NCBI RefSeq assembly: GCF_042654345.1
Contig: NZ_JBHSGB010000005.1
Span: 124,001-188,000, forward strand
DNA: 64,000 nucleotides
Reading direction: 5' to 3'
DNA from: Pararheinheimera marina
GTDB lineage: Bacteria; Pseudomonadota; Gammaproteobacteria; Enterobacterales; Alteromonadaceae
This document shows positions 59,537-64,000 of the stretch, piece by piece. Position numbers and translations under genes: made by a program. Numbering within the stretch: position 1 is the stretch's first letter; each line of letters opens with the position of its first letter. The notes beneath the pieces were generated by a model. The model saw only the letters and a list, made by a program, of their open reading frames with translations, did no database searches and was not told where the DNA came from.

Positions 59537-59564
59537 ATTTAACATAATGGAAATTAAGCGCACT
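59537..59564 (-). other. dif: dif: chromosome dimer resolution site, and attR of the prophage
   Basis: XerD arm ATTTAACATAA (59537-59547), centre TGGAAA (59548-59553), XerC arm TTAAGCGCACT (59554-59564). The complement of the XerC arm, AGTGCGCTTAA, is close to the gammaproteobacterial GGTGCGCATAA, and the XerD arm is identical to E. coli dif. The prophage ends inside this site. Confidence 0.9.
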
Positions 59565-59632
59565 TATTATTTCATAGCTCTCAGGCATATCCTTCTACAG
59601 GATTTGCCTTGGGATCTGCGTTTATTGGCCCT

Positions 59633-60178
59633 TTACAGCGTATATACACCACAATGGATTTGACTGTGTTTTTCGTCCAGAACCTGGATGTTGTCGTAAT
59701 CCAGGCCAGGTTCGTTGGCTTTGATATGGCCGGTAAAACGATCTGCAGCCTGGCCAATTTTTTCGCCTTGTTCCGTTAACTGGTCGATATTGGGCTGGTA
59801 TTGAGCAACCAGTTTTTCGATGTCGCTGGCGATCAGTTGTTGCTGGGCGATTTTGCTTTGGTCGATCACTATTTTGCCGTCTTTGTGTTCCACCACGGGT
59901 TCACCCAATTGCTTCATGGCGAGCTCATGCTTTTTCATTGCCAGCTCAAAGTCTTTCATGGGTAACTCAAAGTTTTTCATTTGAGTGCTCATGGCTTCTA
60001 ACTGTTGGTGCGCAGCCAATTCGTCTTTGGTCATGGCACGTTGTTTTACAATTTTGCAGTCTTTCATAAATGCCAGTTGACTGGTCTGGCTGTTGTTCTC
60101 TGCATTGGCGCTGCTGCAAGCTGTGATGGCGGCAACTGAACTTAACGCCAGCATCAGGAACAATGGGTACTTTTTCAT
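59633..60178 (-). CDS. Predicted lipoprotein, unknown function
   Basis: 181 aa. Signal MKKYPLFLMLALSSVAAITACSS has an ITAC lipobox with the acylated Cys at residue 21. The mature part is mainly helical (LEAMSTQMKNFELPMKDFELAMKKHELAMKQLG) with a Cys pair near the ends. First host gene right of dif. Family not recognised. Confidence 0.75.
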   Translation of the reverse strand: MKKYPLFLMLALSSVAAITACSSANAENNSQTSQLAFMKDCKIVKQRAMTKDELAAHQQLEAMSTQMKNFELPMKDFELAMKKHELAMKQLGEPVVEHKDGKIVIDQSKIAQQQLIASDIEKLVAQYQPNIDQLTEQGEKIGQAADRFTGHIKANEPGLDYDNIQVLDEKHSQIHCGVYTL

Positions 60179-60246
60179 AACAGGCTCCGGTATCGTGCTT
60201 TAGATACTGTTAAGTCGGTACTCTGCGTCAAATAGTTGGAAGCCCA

Positions 60247-60273
60247 ATAAAAAAAGCCGGAAAAATCCGGCTT
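60247..60273 (-). terminator. Terminator of maeA
   Basis: Minus strand AAGCCGG/CCGGCTT stem with a six-base loop and a seven-T run, 26 bases after the maeA stop. Confidence 0.85.
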
Positions 60274-60298
60274 CTTATTGATTTCTATTGAAAATTAA

Positions 60299-61984
60299 TT
60301 AACGGCTGATGCGCTTATAGCTGCGGTATTCTGGTTTCCAGAAGTTCTTTTCAATACGTTGTTTCAGCTCGTCGTCGCTGATTTCCAGCGCCAATCCCTG
60401 CGCCATCGCTATTTTTGCGACTTCAAAAGCAATTTGCTTCGACAAACCGGACAAGTCTGACAGTGGCGGCAGCAGGCCGCCCTGCCCTGTATTGGCCAGC
60501 GGCGACGCCGCAGCCAGTGTTTCGCTGGCGGCTCGCAGCATTTCATCGCTGATTAAACGGGCTTTTACAGCAATCACACCTAAGCCAATACCAGGGAAGA
60601 TATAGCTGTTGTTACACTGGGCAATTGGGTAGCTTTTGCCTTTGTACGTTACAGGTTTAAACGGGCTGCCGGTGGCAATAATTACTTTGCCTTCGGTCCA
60701 TTTAATCACCTGCTCAGGTGTGGCTTCGACCTGACGTGACGGGTTGCTTAATGGGAAAATAATAGGCAATTCGCAGTGCTTTTTCATTGCGCTGATCACG
60801 GCTTCGGTAAATAAACCGGGGACACCGGACACACCAATCAGAATATCTGGTTTGGCACAGTTCATCACATCACGCAGTGACGCGTAGTCGCCGCTGTAGC
60901 TCCAATCAGAAACAGCCGATTTTTTCTGCACTAAAGCGTCCTGGAAGTCACGCAGGTCCGGCATGCCTTCGGTCAGTAAACCAAAGCGATCCACCATATA
61001 AATCTGGCTACGTGCAGTTGCTTCATCCAGGCCTTCGACCACCATTTGCTGGATCACCTGCTCGGCAATACCGCAACCGGCAGAACCCGCGCCGACAAAT
61101 ACTACTTTTTGGCTGGACAGCGCCACGCCTTTGCTGCGACAGGCGGCCAGCAGAGAGCCCACTGTGACAGACGCAGTGCCCTGAATGTCGTCATTGAAGC
61201 AGCAGTAGGTGTCGCGGTAGCGTTTTAAAATAGGCATGGCATTTGGCTGAGCGAAATCTTCAAACTGCACCATAGCTTCCGGCCAGCGGCGTTTGACGGC
61301 TTTCATAAAAGCGTCAATGAATTGTTCGTATTCTTCGCCGGTGATCCGCTTGTGCTTCGAGCCCATGTACACAGGGTCATTCAGCAGTTTCTCGTTGTTG
61401 GTGCCCACATCCAGCGTTACTGGCAAGGTGTAAGCCGGGCTGATGCCACCACAGGCGGTGTACAGCGACAACTTACCGATGGAAATACCCATACCGCCGA
61501 CGCCCTGGTCGCCCAGGCCTAATACGCGCTCACCGTCGGTGACGACAATCACTTTCACTTTAGATTTGGTAACACTACGCAGAATATCGTCAATGTATTC
61601 GCGTTCGTTGTAGGACACAAAAATGCCGCGGGCGCTGCGGTAAATCGCAGAAAACTTCTCACAGGCATCGCCCACTGTCGGGGTGTAAATAATCGGCAGC
61701 ATTTCTTCCAGGTGTTGCTGCACCAGGCGGTAAAACAGCGTTTCGTTTTTGTCCTGAATATTGCGCAGGTAAATGTGTTTGTTAATCGGCTCGCCGAAGC
61801 TTGAATACTGCATATAAGCGCGTTCCATCTGCTGTTCGATGGTTTCATAACGCGGAGGTAACAACCCAATCAGGTTAAAGGCGATACGTTCTTCTTTGGT
61901 GAAGGCACTGCCTTTATTCAGTAACGGCGTTTCTAATAAAGCCGGACCAGCATAATAGGTATACAAAGAGGGCTTGTTGCTCAT
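60299..61984 (-). CDS. maeA: NAD-dependent malic enzyme
   Basis: Oxidatively decarboxylates malate to pyruvate. It is 561 aa from ATG 61984 (a GTG two codons upstream is less likely). AFNLIGLLPPRYETIEQQMERAYMQYSSF, VTDGERVLGLGDQGVGGMGI, FNDDIQGTASVTVGSLLAAC with the metal-binding Asp, FVGAGSAGCGIAEQVI (NAD loop) and FPLSNPSRQVEATPE are all present. Monocistronic with its own terminator. Confidence 0.97.
   Translation of the reverse strand: MSNKPSLYTYYAGPALLETPLLNKGSAFTKEERIAFNLIGLLPPRYETIEQQMERAYMQYSSFGEPINKHIYLRNIQDKNETLFYRLVQQHLEEMLPIIYTPTVGDACEKFSAIYRSARGIFVSYNEREYIDDILRSVTKSKVKVIVVTDGERVLGLGDQGVGGMGISIGKLSLYTACGGISPAYTLPVTLDVGTNNEKLLNDPVYMGSKHKRITGEEYEQFIDAFMKAVKRRWPEAMVQFEDFAQPNAMPILKRYRDTYCCFNDDIQGTASVTVGSLLAACRSKGVALSSQKVVFVGAGSAGCGIAEQVIQQMVVEGLDEATARSQIYMVDRFGLLTEGMPDLRDFQDALVQKKSAVSDWSYSGDYASLRDVMNCAKPDILIGVSGVPGLFTEAVISAMKKHCELPIIFPLSNPSRQVEATPEQVIKWTEGKVIIATGSPFKPVTYKGKSYPIAQCNNSYIFPGIGLGVIAVKARLISDEMLRAASETLAAASPLANTGQGGLLPPLSDLSGLSKQIAFEVAKIAMAQGLALEISDDELKQRIEKNFWKPEYRSYKRISR
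60480..60487 (-). other. KOPS octamer (minus strand GGGCAGGG)
   Basis: CCCTGCCC on the plus strand, inside maeA, so the KOPS points left, toward dif. This is the opposite polarity to the copies in the left host arm. Confidence 0.55.
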
Positions 61985-62140
61985 GTTCACTACTCGTTAT
62001 GGCGCAGTGCTGACTGCGGACGGAAATTGGCGGCGATCATAACAGCTCAGCCAGCCTGAGCAAGCTGATGCCAGATAAAGTGTGGTTATTTGACGACTTT
62101 TTGCTGCTGGTCAGAGCTGTTCGGTGCCTCAAAATCAGCC

Positions 62141-62569
62141 TCAGCGCTTAAATTTGGTTTCCAGGATCACCGCCGAGTCGGTGCGCTCTACCCCTTCCAG
62201 ATTGCCAATATCATCCAGCAACTGGCTAAGCTGAGCGGTGTTTTGCGCCTGCAACACCGCAATCAGGTCGTATTCACCGCTAATGGCGTAAAGTTCCGAA
62301 ATTTGCGGTATTTGTTTTAGCTCCACATTGGTTTTGGTGGTCAGCTTCTGCTTCACTTTGATGGACACATGGGCCGACACCAAAGAACTTAAATAGCCAC
62401 TGCCATACTGCAGCACATAGCCTTGGATAACGCCGTTCTGCTCCAGCCTTTGCATCCGGTTTTGCACTGTGCTGCGTGACAAATTCAGCACCCGCGCCAG
62501 GTCCGAGATGCTGGCGCGGGCATTGCTACGTAAGATAGAAAGTAAGCGTTCGTCTTCATCAGTGATCAT
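62141..62569 (-). CDS. Lrp/AsnC-family transcriptional regulator
   Basis: 142 aa from ATG 62569 (MITDEDERLLSIL). N-terminal HTH (SISDLARVLNLSRSTVQNRMQRL) and a C-terminal RAM/AsnC ligand domain (GEYDLIAVLQAQNTAQLSQLLDDIGNLEGVERTDSAVILETKFKR). Divergent from astC with a 142-base gap, so it probably regulates that arginine operon and itself. Confidence 0.93.
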   Translation of the reverse strand: MITDEDERLLSILRSNARASISDLARVLNLSRSTVQNRMQRLEQNGVIQGYVLQYGSGYLSSLVSAHVSIKVKQKLTTKTNVELKQIPQISELYAISGEYDLIAVLQAQNTAQLSQLLDDIGNLEGVERTDSAVILETKFKR

Positions 62570-62711
62570 TTTGATAATTAATTCCGTCAATTTGATAAGT
62601 TTGCAGCACAAATATGCCAAGAATGATACTGCACTCTGGTAAGTTCGGCCAATATAATGAAAGGAACTGGTAGAAATGCGGCCCCTGCCGCCTGTACTTA
62701 AGGACTACGAA

Positions 62712-63920
62712 ATGCAAGTCAGCAGAAGTTTATTTGATGAAGTGATGGTACCCAACTACGCTCCGGCGCCCATGATCCCGGTCAAAGGTCAGGGGTCTCG
62801 TTTATGGGACCAGTCCGGTCGTGAATACATCGACTTTGCCGGTGGTATCGCGGTGAACTGTCTTGGCCATTGCCATCCTGCTCTGGTGTCTGCATTAAAA
62901 GAACAAGCTGACAAGCTGTGGCACTTATCCAACACCATGACCAACGAACCGGCTTTACAGCTGGCCAAAGCACTGGTCGACGCGACTTTTGCTGAAAAAG
63001 TGTATTTCGCCAACTCAGGCGCTGAAGCCAACGAAGCCGCACTGAAACTGGCGCGCCGCTGGGCCAAAAATGAATTTGGCGAACAAAAGAGCCAAATCAT
63101 TGCATTCAAACAAGGCTTCCATGGCCGTACTTTCTTTACGGTGACCGTCGGTGGTCAAGCTGCTTACTCAGACGGCTTTGGTCCAAAACCTGCGGACATC
63201 GTGCACGCGGAATACAATAACCTTGACAGCGTCAAAGCGCTGATCAACGACAATACCTGTGCTGTGATGCTGGAGCCTCTGCAAGGCGAAGGCGGCATTA
63301 TCACACCAACCGCTGAATTTATTCAGGGCGTACGTGCGCTCTGTGACCAGCACAACGCACTGCTGATTTTTGACGAAGTGCAGTCTGGTGTGGGTCGTAC
63401 TGGTGAGCTGTATGCCTATATGGGCCTGGGCGTCACCCCGGATATCCTGACCACAGCCAAAGCGCTGGGCGGCGGTTTCCCGATCGGCGCTATGCTGACC
63501 ACTACGGCTATTGCCAAGCACCTGGTGGTGGGCACCCATGGTTCCACTTATGGCGGTAACCCGCTGGCCTGTGCCGTCGGTCTGGCTGCTTTCAATACAG
63601 TTAATAGCCCTGCGGTACTGCAAGGTGTGAAAGAGCGTGAGGCGGTGTTCCGTGAACACCTGCAGGCGCTGAACGCCAAATACAACATTTTCACTGAAAT
63701 CCGCGGTCAGGGTTTGCTGCTTGGTTTTGCGCTGAATGAACAGTACCAGGGCAAAGCCCGTGACTTTATGCTGGCAGCGGCCGACGAAGGTCTGCTGATG
63801 CTGGTGGCTGGGCCTAACGTGGTGCGGATGGCGCCATCGCTGGTGATCCCACTGGACGATATCCATCAGGGCATGGCGCTGCTGGATAAAGCCGTTGCCA
63901 AACTGGTCGCCAAGGCCTGA
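62712..63920 (+). CDS. astC: Acetylornithine/succinylornithine aminotransferase
   Basis: 402 aa PLP class-III aminotransferase. The start at ATG 62712 matches AstC/ArgD proteins (MQVSRSLFDEVMVPNYAPA). Visible are FANSGAEANEAALKLAR, FHGRTFFTVTVGGQ, FDEVQSGVGRTGELYAY and TTAKALGGGFPIGAM with the PLP Lys. It precedes astA, so catabolic succinylornithine transamination is the likely main role, possibly with an ArgD function as well. Confidence 0.93.
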   Translation: MQVSRSLFDEVMVPNYAPAPMIPVKGQGSRLWDQSGREYIDFAGGIAVNCLGHCHPALVSALKEQADKLWHLSNTMTNEPALQLAKALVDATFAEKVYFANSGAEANEAALKLARRWAKNEFGEQKSQIIAFKQGFHGRTFFTVTVGGQAAYSDGFGPKPADIVHAEYNNLDSVKALINDNTCAVMLEPLQGEGGIITPTAEFIQGVRALCDQHNALLIFDEVQSGVGRTGELYAYMGLGVTPDILTTAKALGGGFPIGAMLTTTAIAKHLVVGTHGSTYGGNPLACAVGLAAFNTVNSPAVLQGVKEREAVFREHLQALNAKYNIFTEIRGQGLLLGFALNEQYQGKARDFMLAAADEGLLMLVAGPNVVRMAPSLVIPLDDIHQGMALLDKAVAKLVAKA

Positions 63921-63935
63921 TTTTATTTTGACAAC

Positions 63936-63958
63936 AAGGCGGCAACAGCCGCCTTTGC
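63936..63958 (+). terminator. Hairpin between astC and astA
   Basis: AAGGCGGC/GCCGCCTT with loop AACA, followed by only three Ts. Weak terminator or mRNA stabiliser inside the operon. Confidence 0.5.
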
Positions 63959-63975
63959 AGGAACCCTAAGCGCTT

Positions 63976-64000
63976 ATGTTAGTGATCCGCCCTATCCGAC
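63976..64000 (+). CDS. astA: Arginine N-succinyltransferase, first codons only
   Basis: ATG 63976 opens MLVIRPIR before the window ends. AstA proteins begin M(M/L)VIRPV, and astA is the normal neighbour of astC. Identification rests on eight residues and context. Confidence 0.6.

Larger units (their letters stand above)
26712..59556. mobile_element. P2-like (HP1/K139-type) prophage integrated at dif, no integrase
   Basis: A 32.8-kb element bounded by the exact 20-bp direct repeat ATTTAACATAATGGAAATTA (26712-26731 and 59537-59556). It holds a full set of P2-order genes: regulator, early genes, HUH replication protein, Ogr-like activator, portal and terminase, head, tail, lysis, tape measure, baseplate and fibre genes, and several morons. 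All structural frames are open apart from two probable programmed frameshifts, so it looks intact. No tyrosine or serine recombinase is encoded anywhere between the repeats. Since the repeat is part of dif, host XerCD most likely integrates it. Confidence 0.92.

Noticed and set aside
26712..59556. Search for an integrase, transposase or other recombinase in the prophage
   Set aside because: None of the proteins read shows the R-H-R-Y or serine recombinase motifs, and the largest unassigned gap (637 bases) is too small for an integrase. The absence is treated as real.
1..64000. tRNA, rRNA, CRISPR arrays or insertion sequences
   Set aside because: No cloverleaf, rRNA-like, spaced-repeat or transposase sequence was noticed. 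A computed search was not possible here.

Overview
The window looks like chromosome of a marine-type gammaproteobacterium of the Alteromonadales/Chromatiales border. A Rheinheimera-like host is my best guess from gene order and protein sequence, not a database match. Two host segments, 1-26.7 kb and 59.6-64 kb, flank one complete prophage of about 32.8 kb.

Left host segment. After the end of an EamA permease and a small unknown gene comes the HexR sugar-catabolism block: pykA and hexR on the minus strand, then zwf-pgl-edd-glk-eda on the plus strand (G6P dehydrogenase, lactonase and both Entner-Doudoroff enzymes plus glucokinase). Near-perfect HexR palindromes lie upstream of pykA and zwf. Next are serC-aroA, cmk, rpsA, ihfB, lapA-lapB and pyrF. 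From 17.0 to 26.7 kb is a nitrite-assimilation cluster: nirB-nirD-cobA plus an outer-membrane porin-like gene on the plus strand, a formate/nitrite transporter with a PP2C-kinase fusion on the minus strand, and nasR (NIT + ANTAR domains). Both transport/reductase operons have a GG-N10-GC sigma-54 promoter followed by a leader ending in an intrinsic terminator before the first gene. This is the layout expected for NasR antitermination. No nitrate reductase gene is present.

Prophage, 26,712-59,556. It is P2-like, closest in content to the HP1/K139 type (sheath of DUF2586 type, tube of DUF2597 type). The order is regulator, early genes with Dam methylase, HUH replication endonuclease, Ogr-like activator, a probable small RNA and cos region, BrnTA and a HicB-like protein, portal and terminase on the minus strand, then scaffold-protease, capsid, head completion, tail, lysis, tape measure, baseplate and fibres. 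The right end carries morons: XRE-ImmA, a BRCT protein, TacAT and a DUF3653-like regulator. No integrase or other recombinase gene is present.

The main finding is how it is inserted. The prophage is bounded by an exact 20-bp direct repeat. At the right end the repeat forms a complete 28-bp dif site (XerD arm, 6-bp centre, XerC arm); at the left end the XerC arm is degenerate. KOPS octamers that I noticed point toward this point from both host flanks. A dsDNA tailed phage that uses host XerCD at dif instead of its own integrase is the best candidate here for an unusual system. Other notable signals are a probable programmed -1 frameshift that supplies the N-terminus of the small terminase subunit, a second one in the tail-assembly chaperone, a promoter-to-terminator small RNA, a repeated candidate operator, and 19-residue repeats in the tape measure.

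Right host segment. A lipoprotein, maeA (malic enzyme), an Lrp/AsnC regulator, and the start of the arginine succinyltransferase operon astC-astA.
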